From Nymphaea colorata (Eukaryota > Streptophyta > Magnoliopsida > Nymphaeales > Nymphaeaceae): DNA of 64,000 nt. The position numbers and the translations under genes were made by a program. Location: positions 27,622,808 through 27,686,807 of the forward strand of contig NC_045139.1 of NCBI RefSeq assembly GCF_008831285.2. Direction: 5' to 3'. Positions within the stretch are counted from its first letter, which is position 1, and each line of letters begins with the position of its first letter. This document shows, piece after piece, positions 1 through 12,990 of this stretch. Under the pieces are notes generated by a model. The model was given only the letters and a program-made list of their open reading frames with translations, had not been told where the DNA came from and ran no database searches.

Positions 1-307
1 CTAAGTCCACACCAGGAAAGGCTTTCTTGCCGTTTTTCGTATTGTTGTTTCATGTCTATCAATACAATATATAAGGCAGCTGATTTAATCAGTATCTTTT
101 CTCTCTAACGTTTCAGATCAGAATTATTATGATATTTTTTTTTCTCTTTTCCTCCTAACGTTTCAGTTTGAGAAACATGGGCCTGATCAGGATTTATTTG
201 ATCGTTGGATTTACACTTTCCACTTGCTGTTGTTGATGTCATTATGGAATGACGTTGCGCAGGAGGTAGCTGAGTGGGACGTTGCATTCTCCTTTTGCTG
301 TTTGTAA

Positions 308-685
308 TTAAATGACACGTTGCTCTTTCCTTGCAGCTGTTAACGCCATAGCTGCTCTTCTTGAATTGGGCGTTGCAACGTTTGAATGGTTTCCTTTAAT
401 ATCGCCATAGCTGTGGGTTGAATGATTTCCTTTAATATTGCCATCGCTTGGAGACGTTGCTCTTTCATAGCTGGTTCTTCTTGAATTGGGCGTTGCAACA
501 TTTGAATGATTGCCTTTAATATCATCATAGGCTGTTTCTTTTGAATTTGACGTTGCAACTTCTGGATAATTACCTTTGATATCTGGATAATTACCTCTGA
601 TATCGCTATAGCTGATTGCTCTTGAATTTGACGTTGCAACATTTGAATGAGTTTCTTTAACAAAAAGGACTATGAGCAGGAACAA
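308..685 (-). CDS. Repetitive-peptide ORF (unknown product), probably an exon or fragment
   Basis: I do not recognise a family. The frame stays open for 125 codons and is built of short repeats around the core DIKGN-[HY]-[SP]-[NE]-VAT-[SP]-NS: IKGN or IRGN occurs five times and VAT(S/P)NS four times. Two copies (codons inside 355-403 and 474-524) encode the same 16 residues, DIKGNHSNVATPNSRR, and differ at three bases, all synonymous third positions. Both end in a dibasic RR. The N-terminus reads LFLLIVLFV, hydrophobic like a signal peptide, but there is no ATG in this frame: the first start-like codon is TTG, and the upstream stop lies about 20 bases before it. A pyrimidine-rich stretch ending in CTCATAG just before codon VLFVKE could be a splice acceptor, in which case the leader is not real. 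A second frame is also open across the repeats, expected when repeat lengths are multiples of three. It could be a repeat-bearing secreted peptide precursor or a pseudogene. Confidence 0.35.
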   Translation of the reverse strand: MFLLIVLFVKETHSNVATSNSRAISYSDIRGNYPDIKGNYPEVATSNSKETAYDDIKGNHSNVATPNSRRTSYERATSPSDGNIKGNHSTHSYGDIKGNHSNVATPNSRRAAMALTAARKEQRVI

Positions 686-1159
686 ACATAGGGAAGGTAG
701 TCAACTTATTTATGATATGAAGATATATAGGTTAAGTATAAGAACGGCTCTTCACCTCAACTCATGTTTTGTACATATTTGTATATATAGGAAAATGGGT
801 AGCTACTAGGCCCTCGTGTATACTAGACTTGATAGGAATCATCTAAGTCATTGATTCAAGAAGTGGTGGAGATTTAGTTGCAAATGTAGAAGACAAGTTA
901 TTTTTTTTAATAGTCCCTAATACCCTTCAAAGGAAGAGCAAGAGGGAGAGTTAGATGGAGAGATAGGAAATAGACAAACAAATGAGTTTCTTTAAACAAA
1001 AAGCCTGATTTGTTTTGAGGGGTAGTTTTGACTCTTGAAAAAATTGTTTGCCTTTTATATTTGTAACTCAATTTCCACCATTAGATCTCCTTTAAATTGA
1101 TGGCTTAAATGATTTTCATAAAAATATGGCATATAAAAGTCTGATAGTTACCTCTTTTC

Positions 1160-1190
1160 CACACACACACACTCACACACACACACACAC

Positions 1191-1247
<57 letters not shown>
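1160..1247. repeat. (CA)n-(TA)n compound microsatellite
   Basis: About 31 bases of CA units with one interruption run directly into about 56 bases of nearly pure TA units. Confidence 0.95.
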
Positions 1248-1249
<2 letters not shown>

Positions 1250-1611
1250 TTGTCGGCATATTACGATTTCAAAAAAAGTCCTTCCAACTGAGATCAAATT
1301 GAACAGTTTGACTTAAAACAATCATTCTTACGATGTGTAACATGTAAGTAGTTTCTCCTAATTCAATTGGGTGGTCATTCATACAGGTCCTTTCATTTTT
1401 TCATATTCATAATTCAAAGAAATACAAAGCAGCATAAGCTATCGCTTGAGCCAGGAGGTTAAAAGGAATGGAGAATCAGCGCTCACAAAGTCAACTTCAT
1501 GTAATTGGCATAAGGCTCGATGATGACATTAAGAATGGAATACTATTCCTAGAGAAAGTTGACCTTATTGTCTTTCTATTTATTCAAAGTTGATTATAAT
1601 TCATAGTACCT

Positions 1612-1700
1612 TCCAAGGGATTAGTGCAATGGTTGGGGCAATGGCTGGTAGCCAGTTTGCATTTCAAATCCCTGAGATGTCAACTTTCCATATTATAAAA
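1612..1700 (+). repeat. tRNA-derived SINE-like sequence
   Basis: TTAGTGCAATGGTTGG resembles a pol III A box, and about 40 bases later CATTTCAAATCCC resembles a B box (consensus GGTTCGANNCC). The spacing fits a tRNA-like head. I cannot fold a cloverleaf, so this is not called a tRNA gene. No clear 3' tail or target duplication was identified. Confidence 0.3.
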
Positions 1701-2782
1701 TCATGGCCACTGATGCACAAGCTGAAACGCGTTAGAGGCGGCTCACCCAGATTATGATGCAAACATCTGTGGAAATTGGAAAACTGTTCTCTTGGCCAGC
1801 AAAATGAATTCGCATAACGAATTCGATGGTTTTCTCGTTAGTGTTGTATGATACCTGATTCGGACCTGACCTATAATGTATTTACCTATATCAACATCCT
1901 TACTTTGTGTCAAAGGGATGCCTACAATATAATGCCGAACTCGCAATGGCTTTTAGCCTCAACTACACTTTAAGCTGACCACTTGGTGAGGTACTATTGT
2001 GGCCGGAAATATTAGGCATCGAGGCCAAGGGTTTTTCAACTTTATTTCTCAAGCTTATTTTATTGAAGAAAGACTATAACTATATCGTCTGTCCCGACTC
2101 TCGAATCTTTTGCATCACCAATGGTGGCCAACAACGAGGGAGATGCCAGCGTGTGGACCTGCCTTAAGATGATTAAATTTTCAAGTGGAGAATAGACACA
2201 CCACCCACATGAATGAACCTTCGTCTACCATTTAATAACTATGGAGATTTTGTGCCTTCCTTGATTAACGAATCTTGCACTTGCATGTGGCACCACATTC
2301 ACGCTGGGTTGCTCATCGCTCAGAGTTCAACTGGGGCATAACTTCTTAAGGGAAAACCCATTAACTAAATAAAAAAATTTTAAGAGACTAATGATGTAGG
2401 CAACTACCCACACCAATCGCTACTCATCTCAGATATATATATGCGGGTATTGGCAGTCCATTGCACGCCCACTATTCATTTGAAATGAAGGAAAAAAAAA
2501 AAAAAAAAAAGCTCATCGGAGGGAGGCCAGTGCCTCCTCCTTGCATCGCAGTGAGGCCGCCGAAGGGGAGGAGCCGTCCACCTCCTCCTCCTTCGAGACG
2601 GAAGCATCAGAAGGACACCCAACGCTGATGTCGACTTATTTTTTTAATCATAAATATACCTGGGCCATCCTCGTGGATGGCCAAGAGCAGCCAAGCGATT
2701 TTTGGGTTGCATAGAAAGTGCAATGAAAAGCAGTCCCTATATTATACGTATAACACGGAAACACCACCGCCCCACTCCGCCC

Positions 2783-2783
<1 letters not shown>

Positions 2784-2823
<40 letters not shown>
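2784..2823. repeat. (TA)n microsatellite
   Basis: About 40 bases of pure TA units. It gives rise to ORFs rich in alternating Ile-Tyr on both strands, which are artefacts of the repeat. Confidence 0.95.
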
Positions 2824-2826
<3 letters not shown>

Positions 2827-3124
2827 GCACACCTGCAAGTGTCTGATTCTGGTTTTGATATGCATACTGATGCAAATGTCGAGACAAATTGCAGCTCTGC
2901 AATAAAATGAAGAGATCAATTAATCCTCTTAAGAAATGGAAAGAATTTCACATCAAATCCTATTTTAATATGGCGAATGTTACTAACAAAGAGATGGGGA
3001 GGATTTCCAACATGGGAATCGGTTCTAAGGAGTATGGCAGCCAGGGACAATTAGAACAGGACATGGTAAACGTGCACCTCTAATGCTAGCAAATCTTGGC
3101 ATGGTGAGAACTTCTGTTTCCTTT

Positions 3125-3267
3125 ATACAATGATCCCAATTGATTGAGGGAAATGACTAGAAAAGCTGACTGAATATTTGGATCCTTATTTCTTTGCTTG
3201 TCAATATGCATACAATGATCCCAATTGATTGAGGGAAATAACTAGAAAAGCTGACTGAATATTTGTA
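3125..3267. repeat. Spaced direct repeat (about 55 bp, period 85)
   Basis: A segment starting TACAATGATCCCAATTG occurs at about 3,126 and again at about 3,211. The copies run about 55 bases with one G/A difference, separated by about 30 unrelated bases. Confidence 0.9.
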
Positions 3268-6200
3268 TCAAGGGTTTTCAAGCTTATCAACTCAAACCAA
3301 GATTTAGATGAGACCAAGGAAGGAAGACGAGGTTAGACATTGCAGGAAATGAGAGCAGATCTTGTGGTTTTCCACAGAGTGATATATCCTTTAGAATTCT
3401 CTCCTTCAAGTCGGCCTTATCCAATCATTATCTCAGCCAATGGGGGATCGGCTGCAAAGATGTGGATAACCTTATCATTCACTCCTTGCTGTCGAGGCCA
3501 TTGATCACTGCCACATGCGGAGAAAAACATAGATCATTTTCAAAAATGTGATTTGACAGAGTCATGGATGACAAATTCTCGGTACTGGGCTGATACAAGA
3601 AGTAAACTAAAATTGAATAAATGGAAGCAGCATTATGATTAGACCCATAGAAATGACTCAAGGCACAGAAAATGTATGATTTTCGTGTTCGCTATGAAGT
3701 CATTTCAGGATGTTGGTGAGAAATTAATATTGGTTCTTAACAGGCCCTTTTTTCTAGCAGATTAACTACAAATTTATATAAGGTAGATCTTTGCTACGAA
3801 TGAATGTCAACTTTTAATGTGGACATCAAAGTTGAGAGCTATATCAACTTGATCTGAAACTGTATAGACTGGTCACATTGCTGTGTGATGCTTGTGAATC
3901 CACTTTACATCATTAAATATTACTGCCGTACTTCCTTGTATACTATTAGGGCCAACACGCATATAATTTTCTTTAGGGCACTAGACGTCTATCTGTACAA
4001 TTTACCAAATTGCATTGGGTACAGACTTCTATCAACGACTGCAAGTTCTAGAGGCTACCTGAGAATTCAAACCATCTCTGGAGGTCAGATAAGAAAGCAA
4101 GTGTTGAATGTTTAATTTCATATAAAACTTATATTCACTAGATAAGTGACTTCTGGAGTCCATTTTCAACTGATACTGAGCTGAGTTTGTCAAACAATCT
4201 AAGGCGTTTCAGCATGTGATTGATCAAGTAAACTGTTCCCAGAAAACAAATTAGGCATCTAAAAGACTAAAATAACTCGAGTTTACATGGACTAATTAAT
4301 CAATCTGCTAAAGTTGCGGCTATGCTTCGTATATTGGCCCTTTCTGCAGGTTTCCTAACAAACCTGGCCTGTATTTGGTGCTTGTTCAGTTTACAATGAC
4401 CAGAGCTTGTTCGCCAATTGTTCAAAATTTTCTGTTCTATAGAATGTTGCCAAGCTAGATCCTGTCCATTTGTGTTCTGAATTTTGGCTTTTCAGTGAAC
4501 TGCACAAAGCTTTTCAACAGGTCCACCTTAATTCATATTTTGGTGTTCATTTTCTGGTTGGATTCTAAGCTGATTGCTAAGGTTCTTGGTGCCTAGTAGC
4601 AGCCTTTATTGCAAACCATTCTCCTCATCTGAAATGCATTTATGAAAGGAAGAAACATAGGATGCTGTTAATATGTATAAATGGCAAGGCAGACCACAGT
4701 CCATCTCACTATGCCAGTTACAGAAACTTGTTGCTTAGATGAATTTTCTCTTTGTGGTGCTCCCTTGCTCACTTGTTCTTGGTCTAAGGATGAAATTACT
4801 TTGCAAACAGGGACATTGCGAGATACAGTGTAATGAACAGCAGGCCAAACTACAGTTTCTAAACTGTAGTTTGCTAAACAGAAACTCCAACAAGCACTTC
4901 CCATACATTGAAACTTGAGTTTTTTCTAAAGTTTTATTTGGGTACAGGCCCACTGTCATATCAAAGACAAAATCTTGAGATAAAAGTTAATTGTGTGCCT
5001 AACGCACAAAGGCACTACATGCATTCCAAAAATCAAAGAATATTGGCATAGATTGATTCAAATTGCTCGAGACAGTGCTCATTTAAAAAATTCATGATTA
5101 AATGCTCTGGAAAGTTGCAATCCCAGTTGCAAATTTCAAAACATTGTTCACAGGCAAAGAAATAAACTTAATATCGAATCAAATCAACTACATTATGGTT
5201 GCCTTGTAGTTCTGGAATCCCCTTCCGCCTTGACTTGTTATTTGTAATAAAAAAGCTCAAGAAATGAAACTAAAATCTCTGCTTATCCTCGATGCATCTC
5301 ACTCCTCAGCCTCAGATATGCAGGGGAAAAGGTGAAAACAGAAAAGAAGAAGTAACCACATTTTTTTTCTTTTTGCCTGGTAGCTTTCAATAGGCCCTAT
5401 TATGGCAACCAATGCAGTGTTGTACAGTTTACCATCAGCCTTACCATCGTGTTTCTTTATTTTGGCCAGTTCCCAGTTTTTCTTCTTTTTACTTAATATA
5501 TATAAATAGTTGGCAAGATTCCCATAGGGATAAAGATGTTGATGATTATCCACTTGCACCAGATTTAACTAACGACAACATAAAAAGAAGAAAACCTGTG
5601 ACAGTAAGAAAAAGGAAAGAGTGATTTCATCTTCTGTATTCCGTGCTATTCTGTATGAATTATTGGTTAAGAGAGACTTAGCATTAGAATCGTGATTTTC
5701 ATTCATATGAATTTTACAGGTGCAGTGAATGCCAGACCATTGACACAGGCATGTGATGCATGATAGAGGTCTTACGATACAGATTAATTTGCATGCAGTT
5801 TTTGTTTTCCAAAAATTTGACAGCCTAAATTAGAAGAAACCATGTTTCGCTAAAGCCAGGGCTGAATAATGGACGCAACCAATGGTCATACTGATTCATT
5901 CTTGTGCTGAAATGTTGAAGATGTGAATTAGCTGGCATTCCGTTACAGCTTTTGTGTCAATGAACACCAACTTGGTAATTTACCAGCTTCGTTTTAAATC
6001 CTAAGAAACAGGTTAGCAATCCATATTCCAATGCATAAAATATATCTCAGTTTAGCACACAGCTAAATCAATGTCACCACAGGATAAACACTGCAGATAT
6101 GCTTTAAAAAAGCTACTTATCTTTCCATACCTATGCTGCAGATGCATTGATCTCTCTCGTTTTGCCATTATTGGAACACGTCCAATCCTCGTATCAATCA

Positions 6201-7683
6201 GGCCTTGCATGAGAAGAAGAGAGCACAATGTAGCCAAGGACAACCTGCCAACACCCTCTCCCTCTCTCTCTCTCAAACACACGCACACATACAGAGAGAG
6301 TGAAGGTCGGCAAGTCATCCTTGGCTGCAGACTACTCTCTGCCTCAGCAGGCAAGGCTCCTTAGATGTAACACCAGGATATGCTCCCCCTCAATCAGCTC
6401 ACAAGGCAGGGTCTTTCCTCCCCTGTGCTCGCTTGGTATTGCAAACGGTTCCTTTATATAGGCAGGCCCTCAGCTAGTAGGTTGCAGAAACAAAGTGCTA
6501 ATATTCCCTCTGACTATTTTTTATCAGTGGGCTTACAAAAAGCACTGTCATCATCTTCCACTCGCATATTTGAAATTCCAAATGGGACAATCGAGCTCCT
6601 TTACCATACAAACTTTCAGGACTTTAAAATTCCTGCTTAAAGAAAGTTTTCCGTTTATTGGGGTATCTGTGGTGGGCCACAGATACATGGGTTCCCTACA
6701 ATGCCATTAATGGAAATGAAGAAAAAGATGTTTAGTGTGCTGCTTTTGTATAGGGGCAGTGAATCCACAGAAATTGATGATGCTGTGAAGGAACAGTACG
6801 TCAAGTAGGGGGGGAGGAACATGCTTGGGACCTTCAATGCGTAATGGGGGAGGATCCCTGCTGATATATATGATTAAGCAGTTGGGCACCTCCTTTAGGA
6901 CTTTATTTTAGTTCAAAAAGTGTCAACAATCGTATTTTCTCATTTGAGGACCAGACTTTTGTCGAAAATTTTTGAAGTAATCTTCACTTTTCTGAAGTTA
7001 CATTTGTAGGCCAAAGAGTACTGATACCAGTCCAGATGAATGAAGCAACTGCTGTTATCATTCCTTCATCAGTATTCTTAAATTCTTAATCAAATTAGCT
7101 ATCAATAACATCATCATTTTGTTATTTAATTTAGTTAGCTGGCGATTTTCTAACTTTTAATTGTAAAAAGCTAAACAAACAATTCACTTTTCATATGGTG
7201 GTTCCGTATTCCAGGATTATCAAGCAACTAGCAAGCCCATAGTAAAGAAATGGAAGAAAAGGGAAAGTAAGAGATTTTTTTTTAGTGCTAAGCAAAAGTT
7301 CTTTCCCGAATGGAGATTTCTCTACAGGAGCAACATCCTCAATGCACAATTGACAAAGCTGTTGTTGTTTGGAACACGTTGAGCTATACATATGTATTTG
7401 ATTTTTGTTTAAGTGTAGAGGTGTCTAAGAATGAAAAAGGCCGTCTTTCATATTCAGGGAAAAGTGTATGTGCTCTTGTATTTTCCCTTTTAAATTTTGT
7501 GTTTTGCTGCCTCTATTGTATGGTAAAATATAAGCTAGTTTGTTGGTATTGACTCCTTCCTCTCAAAAAGTTCTTTTGTTGCGTTCCCCCTGCTTTTATG
7601 CCTCCATTGTGCAACTTGGTTGAGGAGCATATTTCAGAGCTGGATATCCCTCCCGCTTGACATGTGATTCAGCTTTTCCTCAG

Positions 7684-7728
7684 GCTGCTCTCTCTCTTTC
7701 TGTCTGTCTGTCTCTCTCTCTCTCTAAC
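7684..7728. repeat. CT/TCTG-rich microsatellite
   Basis: Imperfect CT units with an internal run of TCTG units. A similar pure CT run lies at about 8,134-8,155. Confidence 0.9.
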
Positions 7729-10238
7729 TTTCTGTGAACCACAAATGGTCTCTAGACATACAAGAACCTAGAAAAATTGATTTTAGTTATATTATTTCCT
7801 CTCAAGAGCTGCAGACAAATGATCTTAAAATTCATTTCCTGTTTGGAACTCATCCTTCGCCGACGATAGCGTTATTTGAGAGTTTCAAATGGGAAAACAG
7901 GTTTCCACAGTTCAGAAACTCGATCGAGTCCCTTCTCGAAATGTTAGGTAAAAGATGTGCCCAAACGTTTTTCCGTGAATCATCATGATCACAACTGTCA
8001 TGATCATCATGCTTTTCTATTTTATATTCTTTTCAGTTTTATGGTTAAAAGGGCCAGAACTTGTGACGTGCATAATGCATTCTTATGACAATTACAGTTT
8101 GCGGCCAAAAAAGCCCGTGGCTCTTGCATGTGATTCTCTCTCTCTCTCTCTCTCTATGTCCAATTAGTGAGAAAAGAATCAGGCTTTGGGTTACCTTGGC
8201 ACCCATCTTCATCATGCATTGCATTGTAAGCATGAGTCCAAAAAGCTGCAGGCCCACTTGCTTGAATGTACATGTGTGTGGGGCAGAAGCTCCACACTGT
8301 ATCGATGTGGACAGTGACAAAAGTTCAAAACTGCAAAAAACTGCAGTTAGATTATCTTGATAAATTGAAATTTTCCCTTTTGCGTGTTTCGCTGGCACAA
8401 CGAGTAAAGAAATCTGAAAAACAAAAATGTCTCAAGTAGCCGATAAACAACGAGTTTTATGCAGGATTGCTTCTTTTGCAAACGAGCTTAACCTAAAGCA
8501 GTTCTTGGATCCTTTGCTTAAACATAGGATCGACCAAATCTCACTAATAGAGAGATATAAAATCTGTACCCTTCAGCCTGGTGTTGAATGGTTCACAATC
8601 AAATACGTCAATACTGCAAAATTTAGTGTTCCAACCATTTAAATATATAAAGATACTAGGAGAATACTAATTGACAGGGAGAATGTCGGGTTCCTTTAGG
8701 AATATGATATGGTATATGATTACTCGGCTTTTCCCCATTCCTTTCACCTCCACAATGTATCGAGCGTATCATTTCTTTCGCAATACTAACAAGATCTCAC
8801 TGCCCAACGAACATTATCATTTTAATGATCTATTATTAAAATATGAGAAAGTTTTCACGAAAAACGAGACGGGAGCATCTCAGCTGCCACCAAACGGGAC
8901 ATGCCACGTTGGTGCTTCTGAGGCAGCTACAAATAAAACATAGTGGAGAGGATATGGCTGCCGACCATAGCCAAATTGCAATTGACAGATCTCGTGGGCA
9001 TGTCCTGTCCCTCACATGATCGATTCCCTAAGTTTTTTGCCTGCAAAAAGGAAAAGGAGACCAATTTTTGGTTTTCATTTCGACAAGATCCGGAAAAGGC
9101 AACATCAAAAAAGGTAAAATAAAACGAAGACAGGATAAAAATAAAAGCAGTCACCATGAACGTTGTCGAGAAATTGTTCAAAGTTTGTGTTGTCTAGCTT
9201 GTGATATGCTTTTATTAATATATTATTGTATTTTACACTTAATGAGAAGGAGAGTTTTGTTTTTACTAGCCAAGGAGTCGGTGATAGCAGGCACTTTTGT
9301 TGCTGAAAAAGCGAAGACTGAGGGGTAAACATGGGAACATTGATGTATTACCAGTCAGCCGATCATGTTGGTTGATCTTCATCTACTTCTTTGGGCTTAC
9401 AGAGGTAGTTACACTTTGTGAAAATAAGGAGAGATGGGAGAAAATCATACACACCGAGAACTCAAGCAATATTTTTACATGGTTCCGCTGTTGAGCCTAG
9501 ACCAGGACTTCAATGCTTCTTCGGTCACTGCCTTGACCCTTCTATCAGACGTGGAAATAGAAAATTTTGCTAAGGGATACTAATTATATAATTTTAAATT
9601 TGAAAGGACACCTGTATGTGAATGAGAAAAAATATCATGAAGTCTTAATATAAAAATAAGCACTTTTTGTGGGCTTGTGTGGGCTATTAGCTACAACATG
9701 CCAACACCTGCTTCTGCCCCTGCTTTCCATGTTAGACCTTAAATAATACATCTACAAGCAGCAGGTGAGAGGCAACGCCTTCTAGGATACATCAGTAGGA
9801 ATGTATAATGAGCGAGCCAAGCTTGAGCTTTATGAAGTAACACAAGCTCCACTTGGTAAACCGAGTTCGAGTTTGAGCTCGACTCATTTAAGCTTGGGTC
9901 ACTTGAGATATATGCATATATATTACATGAAAATTGGATACAATTCGATCCTTCTACAGCCAAATCTCAATTTGTGGAAACCCTTTGATGGCTTCCTTAT
10001 GAAAACATCCATTTAACCGGCAAATCCGGATCGAGAAGGAAGGCTCGGCGAGTGGAGGAATAGCTTGGAACTCCAATAGAAGGCTGTCCACTTCAACTTC
10101 ACCGTCCCTTTCTTTTTCTTTCTCTTGCCTCACACCTAACAGCCCCCCTTTCCGCTGTTTGCCATTCCGAAGTCTAAGAAGAAGTTGACAGTTGATTTGT
10201 TGGTGGTAAGTGGTTCGCAAACTTCAGAGCAGTTTCGG

Positions 10239-10347
10239 TAATGAAAACCACATGAAGGGTGTTAAAATTCATCAAAAGTTTTTGACATGCTCCTAAAGAT
10301 TATTAATAGACAAGGAGAGCTTGACACTTTTAAGCTCGTGTCACTTG

Positions 10348-10381
<34 letters not shown>

Positions 10382-10473
10382 AAATGAAAATGAAAATGAA
10401 AACCACCAAACGGTGTTAAAATTCGTCAAAAATTTGACATGCCCGTAAAGATTAACAAACAAGGAAGACATGA
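10239..10473. repeat. Imperfect direct repeat flanking a (TA)n tract
   Basis: About 80 bases starting GAAAACCAC and containing GTGTTAAAATTC, CATCAAAA or CGTCAAAA, GACATGC and TAAAGATTA occur at 10,239-10,321 and again at 10,398-10,473 with roughly a dozen differences. A pure (TA)n tract (about 10,350-10,377) lies between them. The surrounding 9,790-10,560 is rich in AGCTCGAGC/GACTCA words common in degenerate plant repeats. No gene is seen. Confidence 0.75.
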
Positions 10474-10749
10474 CCTGAGTCGAGCTCATATAACATGAAC
10501 TTGACTCATTTATAACTCACGTTCTAACTCAAGCCCCAGTCGAGCATGAGTTGGCTTGACTAGATATAAATCCCTATATGTCATATTATTTATTAGGACA
10601 AGTTCCCTTCCTTTTAACAAGTCTTTTTGCCAGATTGCAATTGGCTCCATTTCCATTTGGAAGGTGAGTGGGCTTATTGTGTTGGCGCCTATTTATGTGC
10701 ATCCATATTGATATTAAATCTTCTTTCCTTAAACTGAAGGCATGAAAGC

Positions 10750-12990
10750 CTTGCATTTCTTACCCTCAATCATTGTTGTTTGCCCAGCTATCTTCACATC
10801 GTCCCACAAGCTTGTGAGCATTAAGGACAAATGAGCTTGAACTTGAACTTCTGCAACAAATTTGTGCTGAGCACTTTAGTAAGAACATCCATGATTTGAT
10901 TCTTTGAACTTAAGCACCAAACTTGAACAAAATTTGTATGCAATTTTTTCTCTAACAAAATGCATGTCTATTTTGATGTACTTTCTTTGATTGTAAAATG
11001 GTTGGGTGATCAGCTAAGAAATTAGCACTCATATTGTCACACTAGATAATTGGCATGGTTGATGTCAAAATACCAGGTTCAGATAAAAGGGATGTGATCT
11101 ATGCTACCTTTGCCACAACATTTGATATTCCTCTATATTCAGACTCTGGCACTAGATTTAGAGGCAACACATATCTTTTTTTGTGCTCGATGAACTGAGA
11201 TTTTGTCCAAGATATTCTATATATCATGATGTAGATTATCGAGAGACCATGAGCATCCTACCCAATCAGCAGCAATATAAATATTAACGATTTGATCTTC
11301 TATAGCCAATAAAATTATTCAAGTGTCCTAAAATCCTCTTTATAGCTAAGCATTGTTGAATAATTGGGTTGTCCATAAACTGGCGCACTCAATTAACAGT
11401 AAACTAGGACACGTGTCATTGCAATATGGTTAGGTACTATGGGGCTCCGACTGCAGTTCTATAAAACGTTGCAGTGTCCATCTCTAGTCGTCTTTATCAT
11501 AAAGTTTGATTGAGGCAGCCGTAGGTGTCAACCTAGGTTTTGCTTCAAGCATGATTGTTTTCTTTAGTCATTCAACAATATACTTTCTCGATAATAAGTA
11601 TAGACCTTTTATGAATAAGAAGCTTCAATACCAAGGAAGGGATGTAACCTATCCAAGTCTTTGTTAGCAAGCATTTCCTTGATGGATTTAATAAGATAAT
11701 AAATCTGCTCAAACTGCCACTTACTAGGATATCCTCATTGTAAACCAAAATAAAAATTGGTATATCCTTTTTCCTATAAACAAATATCGATGGGATGATT
11801 TGAGAACTTGCAAAACTCAGATAAGTACAGGAAAGTTTTAGTTCCTAAAACCAGGTTCATGGAACTTGTTTTAGCCCATATAATGCTTTGTCAAACTTGC
11901 ACATAGATGAAGGTTTTTGTTTGTCGATGAATCCTAGTGGCTGTGTCTTGTACACTATTTTAGAGAGTGTCCCATTCGGAAAGGCATTTTATGTCTAGCT
12001 ACCTTATAATCCACCCTTGGCTAACAGCTATGGCAAGAATACTTTGAATTGAAGCTGGTTCGACTGTAAGTCTGAAGGTTTCAAAGAAGTCCACTCTTTT
12101 TTCTTGGTAAAATCCTTTGGCCAAAAGCTTGGCCTTCTTGTTTTCAAGTGTACAATCATATCTTATTTTAATTTTATAAAACCACTTGCAACCTACAAAA
12201 TTTTTGAATATTTTGATGTGGTAAAGAGTCCATCTAATGGCCATGGTTTTCTTTTTCCATTGCTTGGTGCCAATGGAGGACTTTATCTTTCTTCATGGTA
12301 GGTTGTACGTTCAATAGGTTTTGAATGAGTATGGTAAACAAGGCAAATTTAGATGCATATAACTTTTATAATTCCTGTTAACATCCTAGTGGTCATGGTA
12401 TGAGTTCACAATGATAGTGGTGGCTTGGTGTTTGAATCATGGTAGGTTCAGGTTGAAATCAGGTCGGTTATGGGTCAACCTCCGGACTTATAATAGGTAG
12501 AAGCTTAGGATCTTGCGAGTTCCACTCCTAACTTGTTCTTTTTGGCCGTTTATGGTTTGACAAATTGGGTATTGTTCTTGAGTAGAGGAAGCTTTTGTTA
12601 TGATAGTTTAGACACTGTCTTAGTATAAAAAATGATATTTCCTTTATTTTCCCAAAAGAAACTCTTGTTCACTGAACACCACATCACTATAGATAACTAT
12701 TTGCTATGTCAAGATCCTTGCAAAGGGACCTATGGTGGCCTGGATTGTATTTCATGAAAACATGCTTCTTAAATTTCAAGTCTAGTTTGTGCTGGTGGTA
12801 TGGTCTCAAATTGAATACATAAGCACCAAAAAATTCTAAAAAAAAGTACTCAGGTTCCTTTTTTCCCAAAAATGCTTCAAGAGGACTACATGTTTGAGAC
12901 TTGCAAAAGGCAGCAGGGTCAAGAGATACATGACCTAAAGAAAGCATGAGTCGAAAATCATCCAAAACTATCTAAATAATGTGTTTATAT
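10750..12990 (-). mobile_element. Decayed Ty1/copia retrotransposon pol (remnant 1)
   Basis: Minus-strand translation gives copia landmarks in the right order with many stops and frameshifts. At 12,687-12,965 the integrase C-terminal segment appears, with SPLEAFLGKKEPEYFFLEFFG and NLRPYHQHKLDLKFK. At 11,999-12,244 the reverse transcriptase core follows, with KIKIRYDCTLENKKAKLLAKGF and FFETFRLTVEPASIQSILAIA, then [13 protein letters not shown] just beyond. At about 11,020-11,160 the RNase H region reads ESEYRGISN and PIIWCDNMSANFL. It is clearly dead. LTRs were not identified. Confidence 0.85.

Larger units (their letters stand above)
686..9780. other. Intergenic, no gene recognised
   Basis: AT-rich DNA with only short, unrelated ORFs on both strands. 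I find no conserved protein motif, no RNA gene with confidence, and no convincing exon series. It holds the microsatellites, the spaced direct repeat and the SINE-like sequence listed separately, a poly(A) run near 2,491-2,509, and a GC-richer CTCC/GAGG patch at about 2,510-2,610. Confidence 0.6.

Noticed and set aside
1612-1700. tRNA gene
   Set aside because: A- and B-box-like words are present but I cannot fold acceptor, anticodon and T stems. Kept only as a SINE-like sequence.
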